DNA of 64,000 bases. Origin: Lingula anatina. Taxonomy: Eukaryota; Brachiopoda; Lingulata; Lingulida; Lingulidae. A program made the translations under genes and the position numbers. The stretch covers positions 359,341-423,340 of the forward strand of contig NW_019774925.1 of assembly GCF_001039355.2 (NCBI RefSeq), read 5' to 3'. Positions 1 through 12,805 of the stretch are shown here, one piece after another. The notes under the pieces were generated by a model. The model had not been told where the DNA came from, did not search any database, and was given only the letters and a program-made list of their open reading frames with translations. How positions within the stretch are numbered: position 1 is the first letter of the stretch; every line of letters starts with the position of its first letter.

Positions 1-562
1 CGCAAAATGCATACTCAATAATCTATGACCATAAATATCAATCAAATGCCTTAAACAGAAATTACACTCAAGATGGTCTAGAACTGTTGTTCACCTCTGA
101 GAAAAGTTGCCAAATCCACCAAAGTCCTGTCATCTCTGTCTCCTGTCCATTGCTTCAATCCCAAGGAATTTCTGGGGTGTTTTTGAAATGCCTTTGAGTC
201 AAAGTCTACAAATATCACTTTGTTCAAGTCCCTGTTCAGGCAAGAAAGGTCCTGAAATGAAGGCAATGTGCACGTGAAAGCAGACTTATTTTACTTAACA
301 TTTTACACATAGGTTAGACTGTTGTTAGATGACATGAAATCACAAAATAATGATTATAATTATTATAATAACAAACAGTAAGAAAATATAAACAAGATAG
401 GCTACGTTGTGTGTGAATCAGTAGAGACAGATTTGTGTACGCACACAAAAACGTATTTACATATTCATTTTTTTAAATCAACATTTATATTATTTTACCA
501 GCTAATTCTGGTTAAAAAACATTTTTATTCATTTTTTCAAGCACAGTAATAGCCAGGAGTTG

Positions 563-621
563 TTATATTATATTATATTATATTATATTATATTATATTA
601 TATTATATTATATTATATTAT
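563..621. repeat. Pentanucleotide microsatellite (TTATA)n, short allele
   Basis: About 12 units in TIMM50 intron 7, left copy. Confidence 0.9.
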
Positions 622-933
622 CAAAATCTAGATCACTTTAACTGTCTTATAGTATTTACTTTGACATGGATTCCTCCCATTCGTCCTTCGGCCTTGTATT
701 CTGTGGCATCTCGGAACAATCTATACATAATGTAACCATTGGGATCTAAACTGTTAATAATAGGGAAAGCTGTCTGGAAAAAATACAAAAGATCCCATTG
801 AAAGTGCAGCTTTTCAATTCTAATTCAGAAGTGAGAGTTTCAGCTTAAACAACGAGTGTATTTTTAAATATTCTAACATGGAGGATCAAAGAGAGAAAAT
901 AAGATAAGAAAAAATTGTGTAACCATTATTAAG

Positions 934-2103
934 GTAGTAATTAACAGTAAATTGTCAAAATTTGGGTGTTTTTCTGAATTTGTCAGTATTAGATAGATGA
1001 AATATCAACTACATATCAGCCTATCTTAAAATAATGGAAGTTTACAAATAAACCCGTAATTTCAGCCTAATTGCTGATTTACCCCTGTGGTAGCATGTCT
1101 GAGTTTTAAAGTAGGTCACACTTGTCCATATATGTGTTTGATTGGCAGCTCCACTGTGCAGCTGTATATTTCCCGTACTAGATTGCTGCTAAGCCTTTCA
1201 CATTCTGTGAGTAACGTTGGGCTTTCACTTGCCAAACAATACTTTTCATTTTGAATTTATCAGTGAACTTAATTCTGACGATCTATTAAAGCTTTAAAAA
1301 GCAGACATATAGATGAGACGTATATGGGCAAAGGCACTCCCCCTAGGTGTCACGTGGTGAAGAAGGCTGACGTCACGACTAACATGGTGGCTGCTGTCAA
1401 TGCATGGAGGGGGCCTCCGGTTGAAAATGTTCAATAATAATGTTGAAAATGGATGAAAGACATAGTGACAGTTACATAGGCAGTGAGTAGAGGGCTGAAC
1501 CAGTATAAATAACTAAATTTCTCAGCTTGCCAATGCAGCTCACTGATTATATAACGTTGGAATCTCCGGGGAGCACTAAAAGGCTGATTTCTCCGCTTCA
1601 GTTTATGGCTTCAAGAGAACGATTTAGACCAGTGTCAAAATTAATTAGAACTCTCAACCGATGAAAGCTGGTATTCATTCGTTAGATCTAAGGTTTGTCT
1701 GAAAGTATGTGTCTGGGATTTCATAACATCAGCTCCGTTTTCAACTTAGGCATGCTTTAGTTAGGCTAGGGGGTCTCGTTGAACTGGAAACCAAGTTTAT
1801 TTTGATATCTCTGCTAATTTAACACATATCGCTAATTTGAGGCGCATTCTTGTTGATCCCTATGAGGGCTCACGAATCAAGCTGTCTACACATGTCCATT
1901 TGTAGTGGACTTCTAGTTTTTAAGGTGTAAAGATCATGTTGAGCACACCTATTAAGCATTATATCTCATTACGTAACGATTGCATAATAAAATAAGGATA
2001 TGAAATGAAGAGCTGTTGAAATAAGCTTTCTATTGATATGTAACATGTTGGTATATCTTGGCCGGTTTAGAAGATAGCTACCCCCGTTATCTACATCCTT
2101 AAG
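934..2103. mobile_element. 1.17-kb block absent from the other copy, flanked by TTAAG
   Basis: TTAAG occurs at 929-933 and 2099-2103, but only once (5862-5866) at the matching place in the other copy. That is the footprint of an insertion with 5-bp target duplication, or of a deletion between short repeats. I see no convincing inverted ends and no long open frame inside. Confidence 0.5.
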
Positions 2104-2579
2104 AACAAGAATGTTGCTACCTACATTGACCTAGGCTATGAATTAAACCGAATGGCAGAAGTTTAGCAATAAAGCATATTGCCTACTTACATACGCTGGC
2201 ATAGAGGTATACACAACCACCTCAAACAAGGGGGGCCCACACTGCTGGAGGAAATAATCCACTCCTGGGCGCTTCTGGTAGCGCCAGCCTGTTACAAACT
2301 GAAAGACAATTTATGAAAATTACATCCAAATTTCCACTTAGGAAGACATCAACACAAGCAAGTAAAAATATTTCTTAAGATGAAGTTATAAATAAATCTG
2401 GTCTAAAAGATCACCATTTGACTTCTGCAAGAAGAAAGTATGAAATTTTCACATAAGTTCAATTACAAAGGATACTTTAGTTAGTAACCAAAAGATAATC
2501 ATTGAAAAAACATAACATTGCAATTTATACAAAAGGCATTTGAATTTTGTGGATCAATCCTTTTAAGCCATTTTTTTTT

Positions 2580-2580
2580 N
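2580..2580. other. Assembly gap (single n), left TIMM50 duplication boundary
   Basis: The sequence left of it ends in poly(T) and matches the complete locus up to about 6342, also poly(T). The sequence right of it is new (TIMM50 3' flank). A contig join is likely. Confidence 0.85.
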
Positions 2581-4081
2581 GCAGGATGTCATCCATAAAA
2601 TTAAAAAAGTGTGGCCTTATGGTTAAAAATTTAGTCGGTCTTGAAATTTTTTTCAGAAGCCGATTCTCTGCTTGCATAATTTTTTTTCACTTAGAAAATT
2701 TCATCAAACTTGAAAATGGGCCTCTAGATAATTTTGAAAAGTTCTTCGCCTAATATGGCCATGTTGGATTCAGGCATTTTCAAATATTAATTAATTTTTA
2801 AGTAATGAAATTTTCTAGTTTTTATCGTAATTTTTTCGAAACTTTTTTATGTACCGAGTCAAAACAACATGGAGTCAATTAATCAGAATGTTATTTTAAA
2901 AAGATACATTTGACAGGTAACTAATACACTAATACAAAATTTTTATTCTGGTTTCGTGGTTTTCTGATAAGTACCACATTTGGTATATGGTCAAAACAAG
3001 CTTTATACAAACACTAAACAAGCATTAAGTAACATCTGTTCATTTGAATAATTAACTTTTATAACATATGGTAAATTTATTGAGAATAGATAAGGCGTGA
3101 TGTGTGACAACTTCTTTTCAATTTTGCATTTTCATACGTGTCTGTTATGTCTGAACTTCAGTTTGATTGAAGATTACTAAGCCAATCACAAAAGTTAGAC
3201 AAAATGTTCAATACATCCACAACAATATAATTAGTCTTTTATGGGAATGTGAAATCCAGATTACCAAATGAGCTTTTGTTATAGTTTAGTAATCTTCAAT
3301 TGAACTTGCCACACAGTGCCTCCGAGTGAGAAGTGAGCAGGTATGGAGGCTTGAAGACAAAGCTGTTGGGCATCGGGCATAAAGCTCAGAATAAGACTTA
3401 AGTTAAAACTTTTACAAATAAAATCTTTTGTAGCATATCAGCATCTTTGCTGTTCTATAAGAAATTCACTTGTGGATCATATCGACAAGCTCTATACATA
3501 CTTTTCTTTGCTATTCAATAAAACATTTATATGATGTACAAATGCAGAACAGGATACAGTAGAAAAAGACTGCTTTGTAATATATGGTATAGAAGAGGGC
3601 TAAAAGAGAGAGAGAGAGATCCTGTTAATAAGAATGGCTATATTCCGTTTTCTGAAAATCACTTGATATTCATTATTCATGTATATCTTGATGGACTGTC
3701 AATTTTAACATGTATTAAATGTTTTCTGCTGATTATATTCCTTTATTTACATAAAATTACATTCAAAAGAGAAGTGCACTTTCAAATACGTAGGTCACAA
3801 CTTAAGGAAACTATTACTGCATTTTTAAATACCATTTGTACAAACCTCAGTACATATAACTATTCACAGAATAGGTTGCACTTCAGCAAAGCTTAATGAA
3901 CCAAATTGAGCCTCCCTGAATATCTTTGATTTATTTGTCCACACTATCTCTATATGAGAACAACCATTTGGAATAGTTTCTTCCAAACAAACAACTGAAC
4001 TGAGTCTTTTCCCCAGCTTTGCCATTCTCTCTCTCTTTTAATGTAACAGTCATTTATGGGCTTGGTACAGACTGACTTATG
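2581..4081. other. TIMM50 3' flank
   Basis: AT-rich, with no coding exon recognised. Short open frames here lack any family resemblance. Confidence 0.6.
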
Positions 4082-7000
4082 TTATCGTCTTCCAAAGAAG
4101 CCAGGGGACCATTTTGTACTTATTTTGGGCTGTTCTGGGGGCTTTTCAAACTCAGCCTGAAAAATCGAGGAATAAAACATCATTTTTTTCCTGTGTTGAG
4201 ATCATACTTAAGTCATACTTATTTGGTTGTTACAGGTGCAAAATCGAAAAATAAAAATTAAATAGTGTATGTAAGGGAAAGCACCATACCTTGCTTTCAG
4301 CGATGACAACCATCACTGTTTTACTCCTAGGCAAATTTGCTAAGATATGATTATGATTATTCTACTGCTTTAGTAAGATTTAAAACTTTAGAAAGGGGCA
4401 CTGCAATAAAGACACATTTCTCTTACCGCTAACTCCCTCTTTTTCTCTTTGAATGCTTCAAGTGGATCATCATACTGTTTGTAATAGTCCAATACTTTTC
4501 TCACATCGTCCACCCCACTTACTGCTATGGCTTAAAAAATAAAGCAAACAGGTATATAAATTAAATGGATAAAAAAGTATGTTCTAATGTAAGTAGAAAG
4601 CCTAAATCTAAAGCCTAAACACTTATTTAAAAAAAGCACATATCACTTATGTAATATATTTGATGCAGACATTTTACATTTTGTTATGTATTTTTTGCCT
4701 TAAAAGCATTCTTTCATAAGGATAATGATCCACTGATGAAATACCATCAATACATCATGGAACATTTTTGCTGAAGTAATGAATATCTTCTTGTTTTCAA
4801 AAAGTATAACAATGAATAAAACTGCCCTTTTTTGTACATCCAAACTACAGAATGATCCACCATATTAAATGAGATTCTGCAAAAACTAGGACAGAAAATA
4901 ACAGCAAAATGCATACTCAATAATCTATGACCATAAATATCAATCAAATGCCTTAAACAGAAATTACACTCAAGATGGTCTAGAACTGTTGTTCACCTCT
5001 GAGAAAAGTTGCCAAATCCACCAAAGTCCTGTCATCTCTGTCTCCTGTCCATTGCTTCAATCCCAAGGAATTTCTGGGGTGTTTTTGAAATGCCTTTGAG
5101 TCAAAGTCTACAAATATCACTTTGTTCAAGTCCCTGTTCAGGCAAGAGAGATCCTGAAATGAAGGCAATGTGCACGTGAAAGCAGACTTATTTTACTTAA
5201 CATTTTACACATAGGTTAGACTGTTGTAAGATGACATGAAATCACAAAATAATGATTATAATTATTATAATAACAAACAGTAAGAAAATATAAACAAGAT
5301 AGGCTACGTTGTGTGTGAATCAGTAGAGACAGATTTGTGTACGCACACAAAAACGTATTTACATATTTTTTTAAATCAACATTTATATTATTTTACCAGC
5401 TAATTCTGGTTAAAAAACATTTTTATTCATTTTTTCAAGCACAGTAATAGCCAGGAGTTGTTATATTATATTATATTATATTATATTATATTATATTATA
5501 TTATATTATATTATATTATATTATATTATATTATATTATATTATATTATATTATCAAAATCTAGATCACTTTAACTGTCTTATAGTATTTACTTTGACAT
5601 GGATTCCTCCCATTCGCCCTTCGGCCTTGTATTCTGTGGCATCTCGGAACAATCTATACATAATGTAACCATTGGGATCTAAACTGTTAATAATAGGGAA
5701 AGCTGTCTGGAAAAAATACAAAAGATCCCATTGAAAGTGCAGCTTTTCAATTCTAATTCAGAAGTGAGAGTTTCAGCTTAAACAAGGAGTGTATTTTTAA
5801 ATATTCTAACATGGAGGATCAAAGAGAGAAAATAAGATAAGAAAAAAATTTGTAACCATTATTAAGAACAGGAATGTTGCTACCTACATTGACCTAGGCT
5901 ATGAATTAAACCGAATGGCAGAAGTTTAGCAATAAAGCATATTGCCTACTTACATACGCTGGCATAGAAGTATACACAACCACCTCAAACAAGGGGGGCC
6001 CACACTGCTGGAGGAAATAATCCACTCCTGGGCGCTTCTGGTAGCGCCAGCCTGTTACAAACTGAAAGACAATTTATGAAAATTATATCAAAATTTCCAC
6101 TTAGGAAGACATCAACACAAGCAAGTAAAAATATTTCTTAAGATGAAGTTATAAATAAATCTGGTCTAAAAGATCACCATTTGACTTCTGCAAGAAGAAA
6201 GTATGAAATTTTCACATAAGTTCAATTAAAAAGGATACTTTAGTTAGTAACCAAAAGATAATCATTGAAAAAACATAACATTGCAATTTATACAAAAGGC
6301 ATTTGAATTTTGTGGATCAATCCTTTTAAGCCGTTTTTTTTTTTTTTTTTCACAGCACTTCATAAACTTACTCCCCACTCTGGGTGCACCAGTACATCTT
6401 TTATTTCCAGTACCAGAGTGTATGGCGGCTGGTAATAAGGTTCAGGCAGGGGGTCAGGAAGCAGCTTTCTGTCAGACGGTTCCGCAATAGCCTGAAAATA
6501 AAAACATAAAATGTTAGTGGTCAACTGATATCTGCATGACTCCATTCAAGTACACATTTTCAAATTCAACATTTCATTTTCAATGATTTTTTTTAATAAA
6601 CTAAGAAATACAACAATAATAATAAGGCACCTTATGCCTTGAAGACTCACTTCTTTTGTTAGGTTGATGTTCCTCCATGCCCTTTTAAGAGTAGCCTCAA
6701 ATTTGGGTACTTAAAAAGAAAATTTCAGAAAATTTAGAACATACTTGATCAAGAAGTGTACAGGGCTCCATAACTCGAAAACATCGCAAATTGCGACTGA
6801 GGGCAAGCATGGTGATTTCTCACTATCCCATAACTCAAAAGCATAGCAATATGCGACAGAGCTCTAATAGCGGTATCACCTTCAGTTTTGAGGCTATTAT
6901 TTGCGATGAGCAAATCCCATTGCAATGGCCTTTGCACATGCATAATTCATCATTTTATAGTGTCTTTCATGTAGTTTAACATGGTGGCAAGTTTGGGTTG

Positions 7001-10000
7001 CTTGTCACATTAGCATAAAACAAAGCATGAAAGCTTATAAAAGATTGAGTCACTTGGTACCTCTGATAAAAAAATTGCAGTAAATTCTCAATTGAAGAAT
7101 GCTAAAGTCATGTACTATAATGCATGAAAATTTCAAAATTAAATTCATGTATCATTTTATATTTTCTGATCTCTCGATTAGCATCATCTACTGAAATAAA
7201 ATTACATTATGTGAAATTGTGATATGATGTCTTCACTTTGTGTGGCAATCAAATTTTAGTAGAGTTCGAGGTTATAATTGCATTACATTTGTTAATGCTT
7301 AGAGTTAGAGGGTCAGTTCAATGAACATTGCAAATAGCAAATGATCGTTATACTTGCTTGTGGTCGCAATTCACGATGCTTTCGAGTTATAAAGCCCAGG
7401 TTTTTGTTTTGATTGCAAACTGTTTAGAATGTTTGTGGGATTATTGATACACATCTTTTTCACAAAATATTCATGTTTTTTTTTTTTTTTCTTTTTTTTT
7501 TTTTTTTGCAGTTCACTTGAAAAACAAAAGACTTGGGCATATTAACAAAATATCTAGTTTTTCACTAATAATCAGCAGGTGTATGTATGATTCAATTATT
7601 GAAGGAAAATAATCTCATAATCCTTTTCTTTCATTTGTGTATACTTACAATGACTAAACTCATCTTCAATCTAAAAAATAAAACAAAAACATTCTTTAGT
7701 AAGATGAACTAGAGGATCAGAGAGGCAATACTGCCTCCAGGTATTGTACCACCAGCTGGAGTAAGCACATGTATGGCAAACAAAAAAAGGGACACCACCT
7801 CCAGTTTTGTGTTTGACAAGTTCCATAAAATGTAGTAAACAACAGTTCTCAATTTTTTGTTGAAAACTACAATTTGTAACTGAATCATGGAGATAAGTTA
7901 AAGGTAAAATCCAAATTTGAAAAGTGCAGTTCATGGCCAAATGTAGGTCAAAGGTTAAATTCAAGGTCACAGAAAGACTCAATATATGAATTCAGCAGTA
8001 TCTATGGGCATATCTGTGCCAGTTTTGGAGATATAAGGGACAGACAATTTGCAAAGTTCAGTTCATGGTGAAAAGTAGGTCAATGTTCAATTCCAAGGTC
8101 ACATATTGCCAGTATGCGACTTCCTGTTCAAGTTCAATAGCAACTATGGGCGTATCTCTGAGATACCACGATTCCAGAATTAGAGAGAATTTTCAGTTTC
8201 AGCATCTAATGGCTGCTTTACCCAAATGCACAGATTTACCCAAAACTCATGAAGTTGAAAGATGACCCTAAGGGTAACAGGTGGATTGAGTTGAGATTAT
8301 ATGGGACCTAAATCCAAAAGATGGATATGCAAACTCTTGTAGTCTAGGAGGGAAGCGATAACGGTAACATGGTGGCAGAGACGGGTCAAGACTAAAACCA
8401 TGTGTACCGCCAGCACCTACGCTGGTGGTACAATAATATATATATATATGTTAGAACTGGCAAAAAAAATAATTCAAATGGTTCCATTGTTTATTCCCCA
8501 TGATCATTTCCCCCTAAGGGTTCCCCAGGGGCTACAATCACTGACAGACATTGATTTTAATCAGGGTATAAACAATGGAGGATGACGTTTGAATTAGTTT
8601 TCTTGTTTTATTATCAGCTCCTAAGCATACACTGGACTTTTACAACATTACTTAAGACATTGACTTTGCCAATGACATTAGCCTCCTTAATCACATAGGA
8701 CAACATGTGCAGGAGAAAACTTAAAAGCTATGAGATGAATGAAGTGGGATTGGAGTTTGTGAGGGCGTGCATGGATGCATGGGTGGCAGACATGCTGAAA
8801 ACTTTTCAGAATTGCCAGGCATTCGGACCAGTAGTGAGGAAAAATTTGCCGGACTAAAATGACTTTTGCCGGGACCAAAAATTTCCATTAAATATGGAGA
8901 CGTTTCTTTTGCATAGTATTACACAGAAATAACTCTTGTAAATACATATTCTGTAATACCATCAATAATTTGGACATGTTGTATATTTTAAAAACAAAAA
9001 CAGACACTTATGCAGCACTGCTTTAATGTTGTTCTCATTTCACAAGTTCTAGGGTTCATACAGGCCTTTAAGAGAGCCTGAATTTGCTTCTTCCTTTGAA
9101 AATCCTTGAATTTCACTCTTTGTCCTTTAATTCAATAGTACAGCGTGTATGGCTAAACTTTTCAAGACTTGCCATCTTGGCAAGTGTCTTACTGCTGGCT
9201 CTCGCAAATGCCTTTCAGCTATCGCCACTATTTCAGGTGCCATAAATACATGTATAATAGTATGTTTTAATGAAATATGGATCCGTGTCATAAAAACTGA
9301 GGTTAATTATAACTCTTATCATGCTCAATTTCTCAAAAACTTAAAGTTGAGTCATTTCAATTTGAAATAAATTTTCTAAAAAATTAAATGAAAAAAAAAC
9401 AAAAACTCAGCAATATTTGCTGTTGATCAATTTTTTCTTTGCAAATTTTGATGCTACACAAATAGTACATACTAGATATTGTAGTCGGAATGGGAGTGCT
9501 AATGCATGAAACATGCTAGCCACTTCACAGTATCAGTCTCTTCTGCATGGAAGAAGGCTTTCTGGACCGACTGAGTACAATTTTTACCGGTCCAGAGAAA
9601 TTTTGTAGGTCATGACCTATTGGACCGACAGTTTCAGCATGTCTCATGTTTGTTTATTTGTTTTCCATACTTACAGGCTGTCCATCTTGATCCTTTCCTG
9701 GTTGTCCTGAAATGATATCAAAAACATGAAATATTCATTAAACAAGAAAGGATACATATGCCAAAGATCCCTCTACTCCTATGTATTAATTCAGATCATC
9801 ATATTCATCACTCTTAACTTGGACAAATAAAACATTTTATTCATCCAAACGCCAGAGTTGTTCTCATCAATGAGAACCTTAAAATGGCAAAAAATTCTCA
9901 AACCAACATATCAACCTCATCTGCCCACAGCTAGCATGCTGAAAACAACCTCAGTATAGAAGAGATGACAAGCCAAAGCAGAGAATAGGAGAATTTGAAT

Positions 10001-10664
10001 GGATTCAAATGATCTCAGTTCTGCGTGTACTGAAATAAGACATAAAATACAGACAGACAAAAGTATCAGAGAAACTTGTGAAAATACAGGACAGACATTT
10101 CAAGTCATATTAATCAAAATGCAGGATCATCTCATGTAATCTAGACATTTTGCAAGCATAGATCTGTACAAAAGTGACAGGGACATGGAAGGCCTTTCTA
10201 ATATTGTAATATTCACACATAAAATAAGTAATTTAAGTATAAGTACTGTAACGTAACTTACCGAGCCACCAAACACCACACACACCAAAACCACAAATAA
10301 ATACAAGATTTAACGCAATAAACATGTTTGCTTTCTTCTCATCCTTTTTCTCTTTATGTTCACTGTTTTCCTGTCCTTTAAAATCCTGTTTATCTCCATT
10401 ATTATCAATATCTACTTTTGTTTTCAAAAGGTCCCCAGTTAGTTGCCCACTCAGTTTCAATCCTTGTCCGTCTGGCTCCTTCGGCCCGTTTGAATAAAAT
10501 CGCATATCACGATTACGGCGACAGAATTCACAACTCAATCGCCACTTAATCGAGTTATTTGTAGAAATATGAAATAAGCGTCCATTCTGATGCGGCTGAG
10601 AAATGTGCAGCACAGATAATTTCTGTACATTTCGTATCAAACACATGCTTCTGGAGGCTGCCAT
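4082..10664 (-). CDS. TIMM50: TIMM50, mitochondrial import inner membrane translocase subunit TIM50 (complete copy)
   Basis: TIM50 is the presequence receptor of the TIM23 complex in the mitochondrial inner membrane. Ten coding exons can be joined in frame with consensus splice sites, in transcript order: 10664-10262, 9706-9675, 7670-7649 (22-nt microexon), 6709-6651, 6491-6372, 6061-5954, 5706-5593, 5153-4997, 4530-4427 and 4156-4082, giving about 397 aa. The N-terminus is rich in Arg and Ser, like a matrix-targeting presequence. A charged stretch and one membrane segment (about residues 112-134, around [10 protein letters not shown]) follow. The FCP1-like domain carries [47 protein letters not shown] and DDPLEAFK, close to animal TIM50. 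As in TIM50 generally, the catalytic DxDx(T/V) of FCP1 phosphatases is absent (LVLEIKDV here). The stop is at 4082-4084; a possible poly(A) signal on this strand is 3930-3935. Exons 6-8 and 1-3 recur in flanking partial copies. Confidence 0.9.
5461..5554. repeat. Pentanucleotide microsatellite (TTATA)n, long allele
   Basis: About 19 units at the same place in the complete TIMM50 copy, a length difference typical of alleles. Confidence 0.9.
7742..8435. mobile_element. Non-autonomous element with TATTGTACCACCAGC inverted ends (TIMM50 intron 3)
   Basis: The left end reads TATTGTACCACCAGC; the right end carries its reverse complement (8421-8435). The right end is itself palindromic (GTACCGCCAGC...GCTGGTGGTAC, 8405-8431). 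The interior holds two diverged tandem units around AAGTAGGTCAA, AAGGTCACA and CTATGGGC(A/G)TATCT. It has no transposase and a MITE-like layout. Confidence 0.55.
8789..9650. mobile_element. Possible long-inverted-repeat element in TIMM50 intron 2
   Basis: CATGCTGAAA followed within 90 bp by CGGACC and GGGACC at the left reappears reversed at the right as CATGCTGAAA, CGGTCC and CGGTCC. Similarity is imperfect with gaps. Also present in the second copy at about 15621-16421. Confidence 0.3.
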
Positions 10665-11841
10665 CTTGCTTGATTGCGGTAGATGAGAAAGATGGGTGTG
10701 ACTCCGAAATTTTCTTAATGTATTACGTCACGAACAACCTGCTTGCACTTTAAAGTTATACTTTGCTATTTAAAAAAATGTTGTTATAAAAATTGATGGC
10801 CTAAATACTACACGAAAGAGGATTTAAAGTAGTCTCTGACGCTTTTCCTATTTTCCTAGAAGTAAGTTTCGACTTATCCATTCATTCAAAATGTTGTTAA
10901 CGTTTTTCTAAACAATTTTGATCCACTATGAAAGCATTATTATAGTATGTACCATGTCTAGATTATCAAATGACAGTTTAGGTAATTTAATAGGTTTAGG
11001 TAATTCCTAAACATAGCAGAAACAATAAAATAAAATAATTTGCTTGATTTAGATATGAAATTAAAAAAAAAATCAGTTCTTCCCAACCCTTCTATTCGGT
11101 GTTCTCTTTTGGGGAGGGCTAGGGCAGCACTTTTTTATTTTAAAGAAAATAAGATAGATAAATAGGAAAAAGACGGGAATGTTCACGCTGCACATGGTGA
11201 GACGCATCAGTCATTTATCAAAGCGTTTCATTGCATCCATGTATTTATTTATTTATCTATGTATTTATTTATTTAAAATAACTCATTTATTTTATTTCTA
11301 TTTTGTCTATTCATTCACTTTATCTTATTTACATTTTTCACCTTTTCTATTTCTCTATTGTCTATTTTGATCCGTTGTCTTCGAACCAGCATTTGTCTAT
11401 TAAAATCTCGATGTGTACGTGTCATTATGCACATTATCCTAACTTAGTTAACTTTAACGTTTCTCTTTCTTATTCCAATATTTTTAATAGGAGAACTAAT
11501 TTTTCATTTAAAAAATGCATTTGTTTATTTGATATCTCTTCTTCGTGAAAAATGCAGATAAATCTTACGCCAGTTGCAGCACGCACGAGTGCACACACGT
11601 TAGTTGGCTTGAGTGTGGAGTGGGACTGTCTTGCGTTAAGTACGCAAGCGCAGTCATATTAAGAGAACATCCGGTAAAGACCAGCGATCCAATGCGGAAG
11701 TTTTTATACAATTACTGCATTTACTAGTTTTGGTGTTGATCAGCTTGAAGGGTTTGACATCTTTTTAAAGCCGTAGCTTCCATTGATCGTCACTGGCCTC
11801 ACTACTAGCGTACAGAGTAAAGAGATGATAACTGTGCTTAC
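10665..11841. promoter_or_regulatory. TIMM50 5' flank (copy A)
   Basis: Immediately upstream of the TIMM50 ATG. Contains ACGTCA-like bases (TATTACGTCACGAAC, 10721-10735), a possible CRE/ATF site, retained in the other copy at 17491-17505. No TATA box is obvious. Confidence 0.3.
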
Positions 11842-12553
11842 CTGAAGAATCGTTGAGTTTACTCAACATGGCTGCTTGTATTGCAGCTGATTCTGCTGTT
11901 TTTGTTGATTTTGTTTCGCGGAATTATGTCGAGTGAAGATCGCAGACTAACTTCAAGGTAAGATATTACAACTTAGGCATATACGTTTAAGTATGTAGCT
12001 TAACAGACCATGTAGAGAGGCAGAGGCTTGTCAAAATTGATGTCCTCATGTAATTACAAGAAAAAAAACGTTCAATATAAGCTGTCTAACTAATCTATTT
12101 TGTTATGCGTATTACCCAATTCAATTTTAACATATGTGATGTGCATGTTGTAACAAATTTTCTATATATAGTAACATATACACTCTATAACATTTGGTAT
12201 GTGTTTTGTCAAAGGTGCCCGCACCGCCTTCTTTACAGCTTTACACCATTCTGTGCCATAAACTTTTCAGCTTATTGGCCAATCATTCTTAAAGTCTACT
12301 GGCCTGAATCAGGATGGAATAGTCTGAATAAAAATCCTATTAATACTGGACATTTTCTCCTATTGCATAAAAATTTGTATTAACAAGAAAAAATTAGATT
12401 GCTTCCTCTTGGTTCCAGTATAATCACCAGTTTTTCTGTATTCCACTCAGTTCGAGGAGGAGGTCTTTTAATATAATAATCAAATTTTATTCAGCAAGTT
12501 GGATCTACAAAGAATGATAAATTCATTGAGAATGAGCCTATAGAGAGTTGTTA

Positions 12554-12805
12554 GGCTAGCTTATTCCTGTTGACACCATCTGTCTACGTAGATCGCTCCA
12601 ATTCTGAAGAGACTCTCACTGACTACTGTCAGCTTAACTAAATGTCATGCCTCTTATTGTTTCCAATGTACTTGTATAATCACCAACTTTTCTGTATTCT
12701 ACTCAATGCCAGGAGTGCCATTCAGTTAAGCTGACTGCACTCAGTGAGAGTCCCCGCAGAGTTGGATCGGTCTATGTAGACTGATTGTGTCTATGGGAAT
12801 GAGCC
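12554..12805. mobile_element. Foldback element, copy A
   Basis: Arms 12554-12644 and 12719-12805 are inverted copies sharing GTCTAC, GACTCTCACTGA and GTCAGCTTAACT, with a loop of about 75 nt. Ends read GGCT..ATTCC. Non-coding. Confidence 0.65.

Larger units (their letters stand above)
95..2298 (-). pseudogene. TIMM50: Partial TIMM50 copy, exons 8-7-6 (probable haplotype overlap)
   Basis: Three TIMM50 exons are repeated here: exon 6 at 2298-2191, exon 7 at 773-660 and exon 8 at 251-95. They have the same lengths (108, 114 and 157 nt) and the same splice sites as exons at 6061-5954, 5706-5593 and 5153-4997. Coding changes seen are few and mainly silent (for example ACC against ACT before the TSM residues). 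Introns and non-coding sequence are also near-identical. Exon 5 and everything upstream is missing because the copy stops at the single 'n' at 2580; exons 9-10 would lie left of position 1. I read it as the end of another contig representing the same locus. A true partial duplication is the alternative. The frame is intact, so it is not a decayed pseudogene. Confidence 0.75.
1..2579. repeat. Direct duplication, left copy (partner about 4906-6342)
   Basis: Matches 4906-6342 with few substitutions, a longer pentanucleotide array in the partner, and a 1.17-kb block (934-2103) present only here. Confidence 0.85.
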
